Positions 9,960-19,768 of a stretch of 64,000 nucleotides of DNA are shown here, in pieces. Position 1 is the stretch's first letter. Every line of letters begins with the position of its first letter. Origin of the DNA: Craterostigma plantagineum (lineage: Eukaryota > Streptophyta > Magnoliopsida > Lamiales > Linderniaceae); the NCBI GenBank assembly GCA_027422505.1, contig JAPQWV010000006.1:10344501-10408500 (forward strand). The letters run 5' to 3'. Under the pieces are notes generated by a model. That model had not been told where the DNA came from. It saw only the letters and a list, made by a program, of their open reading frames with translations, and made no database searches. A program made the translations under genes and the position numbers.

Positions 9960-11240
9960 CCAATTTGAATTGATTTTGAGTTTCGGTCAATAATGTGTAT
10001 CGTGCGATAAGTTTAATTTGGACTGTGGTTTCGATCGAAAGTGATGTTCAATTAAGGTAAATTCGGTGAAAGGGAAATTATAACCAGTTTCGGTCGAAAT
10101 CCATATTTGATTTGAATAAGTGCGGCGAAAGAGTGAATCAATTCAGTTTCGATCGAAAGTTCAATGTGGGACAGATTTAGTCTCGAATCAATCGATTCAA
10201 TTGAGCCTTGAGTTTCGATCGAAACTGTGGAATAGTGGTGTCGATCGATTGAAATTAATTATGTCGTCAGTTTCGATCGAAACTGTGAAAAATTGAAATG
10301 CTCTTTCGATCGAAAATGTGATAAATTGAATTGCCCTGTTTCGACCGAAACTGTGATAAATTGAATTGCCCTGTTTCGATCGAAACTGTGATAAATTGAA
10401 TTGCCCTGTTTCGATCGAAAATTGTAAAACCCTAGAAAAACGTCGATTTGAAAACACAAAATAAGAAAAATTTTCAGTAACAATCGATCGATTGGAATGT
10501 GAAATTGAAGCAAGAGAGTAGTTTCGAGCGAATCTAGGCGATGTGAAAACACATTAAAGCAATGATTCGCTCGAACACACGCAACCCTAATCTGCGTAAC
10601 CTGCACGAATGAGAAAAAAAATCAGTTTAAGGCTGTAGATTAAGCGTTTTTCCTTACCAATGAGGGATTTGGAGTTGCAATAAACGGAAAAACAGAGTGA
10701 GACAGTGATGAGTTCGTGTGCGATTTCAGAGAGGGTTTATGAGTGAGTTTGAAAATCGATGAAGAAGAAGTGTTTCGGGCGAAACTCTATATAAATAAGT
10801 AGTCTCAGTTTCGCCGAGAATAATTGTGAAGAGTCAATTTTGATTTCGATCGATTGAAATGAGTTTCGAGCGAAAGTCAGTTTCGCCGAGAGAAATGTCA
10901 AAGGATTTAAAAATCAATTTCAATCGTGGTGTGTTTCGAGCGAAAGTCAGTTTCGCCGAGATAAATGTCAAAGGATGTAAAAATCAATTTCAATCGTAGT
11001 GTGTTTCGATCGAAAGTCAGTTTCGCCGATAAAATTATGAAGGTATTAAATTAAATTGCAATTTCAATCGAAACGTGTTTCGAGCGAAAGTCAGTTTTGT
11101 CAAGAAACTAATAAATCAAGAGTTAAAGCTCAGTTTCGATCGAAACTTGTTTAGTACAATTGGCAAATCAATTTGAAAGGGTTTCGATCGATATGCAGTT
11201 TCGCCGAGAACTAATTGTGATATTTGAAATATTTGAATAA
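9960..11240. repeat. CGATCG-palindrome array between pol and extra ORF of element A
   Basis: The non-coding stretch is filled with copies of the perfect palindrome TTTCGATCGAAA (about 10029, 10147, 10212, 10270, 10304, 10374, 10411, 11005, 11133) and related words TTTCGAGCGAAA and TTTCGCCGAGA. Two local tandem repeats are embedded: a 35-bp unit in about three copies at 10311-10421, and a roughly 70-bp unit in two to three copies at about 10870-11030. The same kind of array fills the leader of this element. No reading frame of note. Confidence 0.85.
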
Positions 11241-11521
11241 TTTTAATTTTTGATAGAAGCTTAAGGAGTTTCACCATACTATATAATTTAAATTTGATGA
11301 GGAATCATAAACTCCTTGTGTGAAGTATTTGTGCGAACCATTTAATAATGACTCCCCCTAAATTAGTGCATAAAAATGAAAGACTCCCTCTAGATTCATG
11401 CATAAAATTTTTATTAGTCTCCCCCTAGATATAATAGTAGGATTTTTTACCATTCATAACATATAGAGAAAAATTTAAATGATCTATTTACACAATATCA
11501 GGTTCATGTAAGGACAATCGA

Positions 11522-12388
11522 TCATGTCTTATGGTTCAACAAGCCTAACCTAGATACCAAGAATTGGAATCGCTTTTCATCCAATGCCTTAGTAAATAAG
11601 TCAGCAAGTTGAAGATCGGTGTGGACAAAATGCATTTAGATTGTACCTTGTTCCACATGTTCCTTAATAAAGTGATATCTAATGTCTATATGTTTTGTGC
11701 GTGAATGATGTACTGGATTACTTGTTATAGCTATAGCACTTTTAGAATCACTAAAAATTGGGATATGATTTAACGTTATGCCAAAATCTCGCAGCTGGGT
11801 TCTCATCCACAAGATTTGTGAGCAGCAACTCGCAGCAGCGACATATTCTGCCTCTGCTGTCGATGTTGAGACACAATTTTGCTTTCGAGATGACCAGCTG
11901 ACGAGTTTACCCCCAAGAAATTGAGCGGCTCCAGAAGTGCTCTTTCTGTCCAGCTTGCATCCTGCGTAATCAGCATCTGTGTATCCTACGAGTTCAAAGC
12001 TTGATTCCATCGGGTACCATAGACCTAGATTCGGAGTTCCCTTGAGATATTTGAAAATTCGCTTGACCGCGAGCATGTGAGATTCCTTTGGATCAGCTTG
12101 AAAGCGTGCACAGAGACATGTGGCGAACATGATATCAGGTCTACTTGATGTAAGATAGAGCAAGGATCCTATCATGCCTCGATAAGTTGTCTGATTAACA
12201 GTTTTTCCTGAGGAATCTGCATCAAGTTTGCATGAGGTAGACATTGGAGTCATGGCAGTATTTGAGTTGTCCAAGTTGTACTTCTTGAGTATGTCGTGAA
12301 TGTACTTGGATTGACTTATGAAGATTCCATCATGAAGCTGTTTAACCTGAAGTCCTAAGAAGAAATTTAGTTCACCCATCATGCTCAT
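11522..12388 (-). pseudogene. Element A pol: RT C-terminus and RNase H
   Basis: RNase H-containing end of pol. It begins at MGELNFFLGLQ and carries YTDADYAGC, the [16 protein letters not shown] segment, SDSKSAIAI and [20 protein letters not shown] at 11636-11638 falls where element B reads GAA, so the last ~38 codons ([16 protein letters not shown] block) are cut off; without it the frame would end at the TGA at 11522-11524. Upstream it is disconnected from the YVDD part by the 70-bp foreign segment at 12395-12464. Confidence 0.85.
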
Positions 12389-12394
12389 TTCAAA

Positions 12395-12464
12395 CTTCTG
12401 CTTCTTCGTTCCTTAGCTTCTCCAGAATCCATTCGAGTTTCACCCGAATAATTAGTAGCGTCCC
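12395..12464 (-). repeat. 70-bp segment of the extra ORF grafted into RT (recipient copy)
   Basis: Identical to 6625-6694. It replaces roughly 60 bp of RT sequence: in element B the matching interval (about 44980-45040) is ordinary RT coding sequence just after YVDDIIFGS. The graft disrupts the RT frame between the YVDD motif and MGEL. Confidence 0.92.
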
Positions 12465-14375
12465 CGAATATGATGTCGTCAACGTAGATCTGCACTAGCA
12501 TAATGTCGGTTCCGTCCTTCTTGATAAAAAGAGTCGTATCTATCTTTCCTTTTGTGAAACCAGATGAGATGAGAAAATCCGAGAGGACCTCGTACCAGGC
12601 TCTGGGAGCTTGTTTAAGTCCATAGAGAGCTTTATCTAGTCTGTAGACGTGGTCTGGGCGTTGTTCGTTTACAAAACCTTCAGGCTGGGATACAAAAACT
12701 TCTTCTTTTAGTATTCCGTTGAGGAATGCAGTTTTGACATCCATCTGGTAGACTGTGAAATTCTTGTGTGCAGCGAAAGCTAAGAATATCCTGATGGCTT
12801 CTATTCTTGCGACTGGAGCATATGTCTCGTCATAGTCGATTCCTTCTTGTTGATTGTAACCTTTTGCCACCAGCCTTACTTTATTCCGGATAACGACTCC
12901 TTGCTCGTCTCTTTTGTTCTTAAACACCCATTTAGTACCTATAATGGTTTTCCCAGCTGGTCTAGGTACAAGATTCCAAACTTTCAACCTCTCAAACTGA
13001 TTGATTTCCTCCTGCATTGCAATTATCCAGTCTGGATCGGCGAGTGCTTCAGCTACTTTACTGGGTTCCTTTTGATTGAGAAAGCAAGAGTAGAGGCTTT
13101 CGTTTATCGTTGATGCTCGAGTGGTTACTCCAGCGGAGGGATCTCCAATTATTTGTGAGTTTGGGTGGGCTCGAGTCCACTTTCTGGTACTAGGCTGTGA
13201 AGATCCAGCTGTGTTTGTATCATATGTCGTTTCTCCACCTTGATCTGCCTGATGTTCTATTTCTTCTCCAGGTTGTGGCATTACTGACTCTCCTGAAGAA
13301 ATTTCTATTGTTGTATCATAAGGCTGAGGAGTTTCAGCGCCTGAGCTGGATATGATTTCTGTATCTGTTGGGGGTTCACTATCGTCATCAAGGTGAAGAT
13401 TTTCCATCGTAGGAGGGGTATTGTCATTATTAGGCTCCGTATAATCAATATTTTCTGGTACAGCAGATGTTGTTGGAGCATTGTGTGGTGTCGGTTTTGG
13501 GAAGAGATCTTCAAATAAGAGATCAAGTTCCATGTCACTTAACGCCTTTGTTTTTGAAGATTCTCCCATAGAGGAAGTGCTAGGTTGATCCTTTGTTAAT
13601 TCTCGTATAAGTCCTGGTTCTGGACTGATTTGTGCAGAAACGACACGGTCTACTTTATCAAACGTTACGTTTATGCTTTCCATAACAGATCTTTTCTCTT
13701 TGAGATATATGCGATAGGCTTTTGATGTTGTTGAGTATCCCACCAGTATGCCTTCGAATGCTTTTGGGTCAAGTTTGCCTCTGTCTTCACGATCATTTGC
13801 CACATAGCACTTGCACCCAAAAACTTTCAGGAATGAGACGTCTGGCACTCTACGATTTATCAACTCATAGGGTGTCCTATTGAACCTCTTGTGAAGTGAA
13901 CCACGATTTTGAGTGAAACAAGCTGTGTTCATTGCTTCGGCCCACAAGAAGTGAGGTAATCCAGAGTGAATGAGGAGTGTACGAGTTGCTTCAACTAAGG
14001 TTCTGTTTTTGCGTTCCACTACCCCATTTTGTTGAGGTGTTTTGGCTGCTGCGAACTGTTGGGTGATTCCAAGTGATGCATAGAAGTCACTGAGTTTTCT
14101 GTTCTTGAATTCTGTCCCATTATCAGTTCTGATGATTTGTACACTCAGTTGGTAGAGGTTTTGAGCGGTTTTGATGAACTCAATGATTAGACCTGGAGTT
14201 TCATCCTTGGTTCTCAGAAATTTAGTCCATGTGTAGCGTGAGAAATCATCCACTATGACTAACACATATTTCCGCCCATTAATGGTCTGAGTGCGCATGG
14301 GTCCACACAGATCCATATGAATGAGTTCGAGAGGTTTGGAAGTTGAGGCTATGTGTTTGGTCCGGTGGGAGGCTT
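12465..14375 (-). CDS. Element A pol: integrase core and reverse transcriptase
   Basis: A long open frame (ATG-bounded from 14316; coding similarity extends to about 14375). The integrase core has a D,D-35-E arrangement: D in MDLCGP, D in RTDNGTE and E in NGVVERKN, with 35 residues between the last two. It is followed by the Copia integrase tail ([11 protein letters not shown]), a variable acidic linker, and RT with [33 protein letters not shown] and the active site YVDD just before the graft. Integrase inserts element cDNA and RT copies the RNA. The frame then runs through the 70-bp graft and ends in unrelated residues at 12385, so RT is truncated just after its active site. Confidence 0.88.
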
Positions 14376-14378
14376 TCC

Positions 14379-14900
14379 TTATCTTCCCATTTCACACGCC
14401 GAGCAAAGATGCTCTTTGTGATATCTGAACGAGGGAAGCCCTTTTACCAAGTTTTCTGATCTTAGTTTGTTTAGGTCTTTGAAGTTGAGATGGGAAAGTC
14501 GCTGATGCCAGAGATCGTTCTGATGTAGAGAGGCTCGAGAAATAAGGCATGTCGGTCGAACAGTCTTGAGGTCAATGGAGTAAAGATTCATCTTTCTGTG
14601 ACCAGTGAGTAGCTCTCTTCCATTGATATCTGTGACACTACATTTGTTGGTCTCGAAGTTCACTTTGTAGCCTTTGTCGCAGAAACGACCTATGCTGAAT
14701 AAATTGTAGCTCAGTCCTTCGACGTAGGATACTCCTTTGATGGTTAGCCTGTCATGATGAGATCACCGGTTCCTAGCATGGATGCAGATTGACCGTTACC
14801 GAAGTAGACCTTCCCGGGGAATCCTTCAGAGAAGTTGCTCAACAGCTCTTTGTTTCCAGTCATGTGTGAGGAGCAACCTGAATCTAAGTACCACATATGA
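14379..14900 (-). pseudogene. Element A pol: protease and integrase zinc-finger region
   Basis: The protease active-site motif WYLDSGCSSHMTG lies at about 14893-14855 (DSG codons 14884-14876). The GAG-pre-integrase/HHCC region follows, with LWHQRLSHLN and CSACEMG at about 14520-14385, open from 14663. The frame is broken between the DSG motif and 14663 (stop and frameshift near 14745-14700), so no continuous protease-integrase product can be read. Confidence 0.8.
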
Positions 14901-14918
14901 CGGACCTGAAAAAAAAAA

Positions 14919-15317
14919 TCAAGTAAGTTTTGGCACCCATTTATAGATAGGTCCTCTTTTGATAGCAGGTGTAGTAGATTTCTTGTTCGCTGCTAGATTT
15001 AATTCTTTGCTAGGTTGTTTTGTAGCTGGTTTGAGAGTCCAAGCGTGATGATTTCCTATAGGATGCAGTTGAGATTTCGGTATCCAAATCTGTTTTGGAC
15101 TTGATTTCTTGCTTGGCTTGGTCTTGTAGATGTATTTAGTAGTATGATTGGACGTAGTGGGAGATGTGTCCTTAGAACGAGCGCGATGTGATTTGGAAAC
15201 GCTATTGCTGAAGTGACTGTCATGAGAATGGGAAAGTACATCATTGTTGACATGACAGAACTTTGATTTTAGGGAATGGAATAACGAAACACGTTCTGCG
15301 ACATTACAAGAAGTCAC
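14919..15317 (-). pseudogene. Element A gag-protease linker segment
   Basis: A Ser/Lys-rich frame of 132 codons between the gag coiled coil and protease, ending just before the DSG motif with GPIYKWVPKL; element B has a comparable basic segment at 48288-47668. It is probably the C-terminal part of gag, separated from it by a stop and frameshift. No enzymatic motif. Confidence 0.5.
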
Positions 15318-15484
15318 TTTTGGAAATGCTAAAGATTTTAAAACATGAGAAGAAAAGTTGGAGACTGGTCTCTTCTTTTTATCAGGGACTGTTGTCTTCC
15401 TTAGATCTCACGCCTTTGTCTGTGAGCACATGCGATACCAAGTTAGTGTGAGATAAATGTATTTTCTTTGTAGTTTGCTTGCAT

Positions 15485-17320
15485 TTACATGTAAATGATT
15501 CTGGAATAGGACGGGAGGTGGAAGTAAGCATCAGGAAAGTTTTCAAGAGTATAAATTTTGCTCAACAAAATAGTTCTCTCTTCTTCGTGAGCTTTCCTTT
15601 CTGACTCTAGAGAGGGTGTCAAAGAACCTATTTTGCGTATAATTTCTGGAATATATATGAATGAATAAATAGGTTTAGTCTGTTCGTCATTGCCTTCGGG
15701 TCCAAATGGTGACATGTAATCACCAGAGAGCGGTATCTCTCTTGTTTTGTAGCTATTATTGAGTTCGTCGTAATCACACATGATTTGAGCCCATTCTTTG
15801 TTCTTCCGCCTTTGTTCATCAGATTCAGTCACCTCACTTGATCCGACGAAGGGCATTAGTCGTTCGATGCTTAACCCAAAACGTTTGATGTTGTACAGAG
15901 AGTTTACTTTATCTGCTTTAGGGTTAGTGGTGGGCTCAAATCCCAATCCTTCGCGGGGATTATAAAATTCAACATCTTTAGGTTGGCTAAGGAACATGGT
16001 TCGTTCACTTTGACCTCTTTTGGTGTTGATGTCCTCTAATTCCTTGATTTTCTTGTATAGTCGTACACGTTCGTTGGTGATTAGTTCGTATTGAGACGCT
16101 ACATTTACACATTCTTCCTCGCTGTCTTTCAATCTTCTGCTCATATTGGTAATCTCTATTTCCTTGTTTTCTATATGATCTTCTAAAGTCTTCACTTTAG
16201 TTTCAGACAAGATCAAGGATTCATTAAGAATTGCTACTTCTTCCTGTTGTTTGTTCAACAGGACATAATTTTTGTCGAAATTGCTTTGGAGTTCTGAGTG
16301 ATTTTTACGATGCATGGAGAGTTCGGCTATTCTACGTTCTAGTTTAACAAAATCATGTAGGGATGGAGTGTATACCTCCAGGTCGGATGATGAAACATCT
16401 GTCCTGTCTGATCCAATGGCTGGCTCATCCTCGTCGGAGTCATCCTGTATGCTTTTCACCATGAAGGCCATTTCTTCTTCCTCCTCGTCAGATGTGTCCT
16501 CCAGCCATTCCTCTTCCTCAGCTACCAAGACTATTCCCGCTTCCTTGCGCTGTGAGAGCTGAAATTTCTTCTTGTAGTATTCAGTGTTTTTCTTCTTGGG
16601 TCTGAAGCATTCCGAAGCAAAGTGACCCGGCTTGCCACAGTTGAAGCACTTCTTTACTATTTCAGATTTCTTAGTTTCAGTCTCTTCAGGGGCAATGTAC
16701 TTCTGTTTCCCGCCCGAGGTTCGTTGTTTGTTGAAGGAAGAGGATGATTTCTTGGCGCTCATCTTATTGACGGTATCTGAGATCATTGCCAGCTTCTTTC
16801 TGATGGATTCGAGTTCGTCCTCTGATCCTTGGTCAGATTCGGTGTTGTCAGAGGTGTCAGATGGTACGACCTGCTTTCCTTTAGAAGTCTTCGAGCTCCT
16901 GTTGCTTGACTTAGAAGTTACGAGTGCAATTGGTTCCATTTCAATGTTTGGCTTTCCTTCGTTCTTAATCTCTTTAGCATATTGCGAGTATTGTGAGAGA
17001 TTATCGTGTAGGGAATGAATGTCCATCGCGTCCAGATCTTTGTTCTGTTGCTTAACCAGAACTGCAATTCGTCCCCACTCCGGTTGAAGTGTGGAGAGGA
17101 ACTTGATGTTGTGTTCGAGATTGGAACGCTGGATGTTAATCTTTCTCATCTCGTTGATGATGGTTAGGAAGCGAAGGTAAGCATCTCGAAGTTCTTCCCC
17201 CTCCTTAGCCTTGAAGGAGTCATAGGCAGTAAGGATACTGGATTTCTTGGACAAAGTACTAACTTCTGTTCCGACCATCTTCTTGCAGACTTCGTCCCAA
17301 ATTTCCTTTGCAGTGACCAT
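15485..17320 (-). CDS. Element A gag, main segment (capsid part, zinc knuckle, coiled coil)
   Basis: 611 codons. Residues 1-110 are the C-terminal part of a Copia gag domain (AYDSFKAKEGEELRDAY, then LSTLQPEW). Then come a Ser/Asp/Glu-rich linker, a CCHC zinc knuckle CFNCGKPGHFASEC at residues 225-238 (bases about 16648-16607), an acidic stretch, and from about 325 to 445 a heptad-rich coiled coil, followed by RGQSERTMF and FYNPREGLGF. Gag packages element RNA into cytoplasmic particles. The ATG at 17320 is internal: the true N-terminus is at 17637 in another frame, and a frameshift near 17345-17385 separates them. A long coiled-coil tail is typical of Sirevirus-like gag. Confidence 0.85.
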   Translation of the reverse strand: MVTAKEIWDEVCKKMVGTEVSTLSKKSSILTAYDSFKAKEGEELRDAYLRFLTIINEMRKINIQRSNLEHNIKFLSTLQPEWGRIAVLVKQQNKDLDAMDIHSLHDNLSQYSQYAKEIKNEGKPNIEMEPIALVTSKSSNRSSKTSKGKQVVPSDTSDNTESDQGSEDELESIRKKLAMISDTVNKMSAKKSSSSFNKQRTSGGKQKYIAPEETETKKSEIVKKCFNCGKPGHFASECFRPKKKNTEYYKKKFQLSQRKEAGIVLVAEEEEWLEDTSDEEEEEMAFMVKSIQDDSDEDEPAIGSDRTDVSSSDLEVYTPSLHDFVKLERRIAELSMHRKNHSELQSNFDKNYVLLNKQQEEVAILNESLILSETKVKTLEDHIENKEIEITNMSRRLKDSEEECVNVASQYELITNERVRLYKKIKELEDINTKRGQSERTMFLSQPKDVEFYNPREGLGFEPTTNPKADKVNSLYNIKRFGLSIERLMPFVGSSEVTESDEQRRKNKEWAQIMCDYDELNNSYKTREIPLSGDYMSPFGPEGNDEQTKPIYSFIYIPEIIRKIGSLTPSLESERKAHEEERTILLSKIYTLENFPDAYFHLPSYSRIIYM

Positions 17321-17344
17321 TGCATCGACTTGCTTGTAGACATC

Positions 17345-17637
17345 ATTTGGTAGAGCCTAAAGTACATAGTGTCGAGCAAGCTTGTCTGCTCTGGCTCGTG
17401 CTTTCTCAGAGGATCCTTAGGAGTTCTCCTTTCTGGAATTGCGGGAACTGCATCGGGTTGAGCGGGGATAATGGTCCAAAATTGGGCAGGTCCTTCAAAA
17501 ATGGAGGAAAGCATGTCATTTGCAAGGTCTCCATCCTTGATTTCTATGAAGTTTATGAATCGTTGCTTCCATATGCCGTACTCCCCCCATCTCAGTAGTG
17601 GTGCACGGTTGTCAGATCCAATAGCAAGACCGTCCAT
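17345..17637 (-). pseudogene. Element A gag N-terminus
   Basis: Start chosen at the ATG at 17637 (MDGLAIGSDNRAPLL) because element B gag starts equivalently (MDTYSLGNDNRPPIL, ATG at 50570); the frame is open further upstream to 17853 but without similarity. EYGIWKQRFINFI and EGPAQFW match B. The frame then shifts near 17345-17385 relative to the rest of gag. Confidence 0.75.
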
Positions 17638-17919
17638 GGTATGTTTGGTAATGATCGTTAACGCGAGATATATCTGCGAAATTAAACACTTTAGTTTTGA
17701 AAGAAATGTAGTCAAGTTTGAGTAATTTCTAGTGTTGAGTCTAATTAGGTCTTGGTGAATTCTGTCGAAATAAGAGAGTTTGATGAATTTAGTGTACTGC
17801 TCGAGGATGGAACAATTGGTGTAAAGTGAAATTGATAATTTTGTTAAATTCAATTTGAGTGCTTGATGGACTCTAGTATGATATGAAAATAAGCTAAACG
17901 ATTGGTCCTAAGTGTTGAG

Positions 17920-18600
17920 AGTCGGGCAATCGAAACTAAGTTAAGATTGGAAGATTCGAGCGAAGGTGTGAATTGGGAGAAAGAGTTTTGAAATTGTTAG
18001 TTTCGATCGAAAGACGGAATTTGATTTTGATTTGAAAAAAAAAAATAGTTTCGATCGTCTGAGATTGAAATTGGCTAAGTGGAGAACAAGGTTTCGAGCG
18101 AAACAGTTAGTGCATTGGACTTTCGCCGAGATGTGTATCGATCGAAGCTGTGAAATTGTGCACTGTAGCGTTCGAAATGTGTATCGATCGAAACTATGAA
18201 ATTGTGTACTGTAGCGTTTCGGGCGAAATATATTGGACTTTCGCCGAGATGTGTATCGATCGAAACTTAATTGTGCACTGTAGCGTTCGAAATGTGTATC
18301 GATCGAAACTATGAAATTGTGTACTGTAGCGTTTCGGGCGAAAAATATTGGACTTTCGCCGAGAATTGTATCGATCGAAACTTGTGAAAATTGGTGGAAA
18401 ATTCGTCGAAACTTAAGTTAATCGACTTTCGATCGAAACAATTGGACTTTCGCCGAGAATTGTATCGATCGAAACTTGTGAAAATTGCTGGAAAATTCGT
18501 CGAAACTTAAATTAATCGACTTTCGATCGAGCCAATTGGACTTTCGCCGAGAAATCTTTCGAGCGAAACTGTGAAATAAGCGAAGAAATTCCCGGAAATT
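17920..18600. repeat. CGATCG-palindrome array in the leader of element A
   Basis: Between the primer site and gag lies a 1.3-kb untranslated leader. Its middle is an imperfect tandem array of units combining ATCGATCGAAACT, GTACTGTAGCGTTTCG and GGACTTTCGCCGAGA; at least four units lie at about 18115-18560. This is the same CGATCG/CGCCGAGA vocabulary as at 9960-11240. In transcribed RNA such palindromes could form hairpins. Confidence 0.85.
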
Positions 18601-18948
18601 AAAATTGATTGAATCTTCTTTCAGTGAGTTTCGGTCAAAACCTTCAAATTCAATGGTACTGTTCGATTTGTTGCTCGAAAGTGATGCCCAGTTCAGTGAA
18701 AAACAGATTTTTCAGACTCGTTTTTGCTTAAATCCGACTCAAACTTGACTGGAATCGACGTGAAGGAACCTAAATGTTCTCAAAATCAGTTTTCAAATGT
18801 CCTAGGAGAAAAGAATCACTGAGAACGATTTGAAAACATCCAAAAAACAGTGAAAAGCAGAGAATGAGTTTTCAAGCTAAAATCTTCGTCAAATCACGTC
18901 GAAAACGAGCAAAACTAGATTCAAATGGAAGATATTGATCCGCGTTAG

Positions 18949-18960
18949 GCTCTGATACCA
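18949..18960 (-). other. primer binding site of element A (tRNA-iMet)
   Basis: In element sense TGGTATCAGAGC lies two bases inside the 5' LTR. It is the standard plant Copia primer site, complementary to the 3' end of initiator methionine tRNA. Confidence 0.93.
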
Positions 18961-18962
18961 CT

Positions 18963-19267
18963 TGTTGGCCCTTATTTTACCAAACAAGGATCAAAAGATT
19001 GGTTTGAATGTGTAAAACGTGAAGAACACCTTGAGTGTGTGTGTTAATGTGTGTTTTTTAATCTAACGTACAAGGTGGCTTACCTTTCAATACTTTTGAT
19101 AAAAACCCTAATTAGGGTTATTTGGGCTTTATATACCACATTTGATTGGTATATTAAAGCCCAATACAAAACTATGACTAAATATCATAAGTTACCCCAA
19201 ACTATTACAACCCAACACATTAACCCAAGATTACATAATTAAAGGATGCTACAAAATATTCCTAACA
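18963..19267 (-). repeat. 5' LTR of element A, with promoter
   Basis: A 305-bp LTR, TG...CA bounded, followed by GACAT. A TATA box in element sense (TATATAAAG) lies at 19127-19135 and would drive transcription toward lower coordinates. 305 bp is short for a 13-kb element. Confidence 0.95.
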
Positions 19268-19272
19268 GACAT

Positions 19273-19768
19273 CACCTGCTTCCCCTTATGCTTTGCCCAC
19301 CTTTCAGCTGCATTAAATTATTTGCAATCCAACATTTCCGTGAGCAGCAACTCTCCACACTGTTGGTTTGGGATCCGTCGCGGTTGCATAGGACATGGAT
19401 TTTATACATTTGAAATATACTGCTCGATGTTATTGACTGAACCTCTTGAACCATCAGACACGGCTTCTTCAGTACTATCTTGGTTGAAGTCAAATACGCG
19501 CACATCATGAAGTATAACTCTCTCACTATGACTTGAAGCTCCACAAAGTTGAGAAATAAACTCGCACCAGAAACTTTGACCTTCTTCACGTCTTTATTTG
19601 CCCCATGCTTCACGTGAAGCTTCGAGTATAGGATGTCTAAATTTTGTGTCCTTCAAGTCAAATAGGGCCGAGAAGGAGCAATAAAATCCACTGGTTCGGC
19701 ATGTGAATTTTTACTTAAAACTAATTTTACAGCCTTTTTAAGTGGTCGACGAGCGTTGCTTCGTGTTC
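19273..19768 (-). pseudogene. exonuclease pseudogene, 5' exons, repeat R2
   Basis: Second copy of the upstream exons of the Mut7-like gene. The exon from 19768 down to about 19470 contains KDVKKVKVSGASLFL and LQVIVRELY; the next, from about 19420 to 19273, contains NAAERWAKHKGKQV. The latter has an in-frame TAA just before the NAAER segment, at the same place as in copy R3. The exon is cut by element A at KGKQVM and resumes at 6143. Similarity to the helical N-terminal region of plant Mut7-like exonucleases is my recognition from memory. Confidence 0.65.

Larger units (their letters stand above)
6144..19267 (-). mobile_element. Element A: 13.1-kb Sirevirus-like Copia LTR retrotransposon
   Basis: Bounded by 305-bp LTRs (6144-6448 and 18963-19267) with TG...CA ends and a 5-bp target duplication GACAT at 6139-6143 and 19268-19272. 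The uninterrupted site survives in the paralogous repeat near 21127, which confirms the insertion. Sense is minus: 5' LTR, iMet primer site, 1.3-kb leader, gag, protease, integrase, RT, RNase H, a 1.6-kb non-coding array, a long extra reading frame, polypurine tract, 3' LTR. The coiled-coil gag C-terminus, extra 3' frame and RT motifs resemble Sirevirus-like elements, but the LTRs are far shorter than is usual for that group. I count three LTR mismatches (about 1%), so insertion is recent. All coding parts except the RT/integrase core are broken. Confidence 0.93.

Noticed and set aside
10300..10425. Regularly spaced 35-bp repeats, CRISPR-like at first sight
   Set aside because: The units are directly tandem without unique spacers, lie inside a plant retrotransposon, and belong to a wider degenerate motif array; no cas genes.
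16314..17018. Serine-rich plus-strand frames
   Set aside because: Antisense of the acidic gag linker; no independent similarity.
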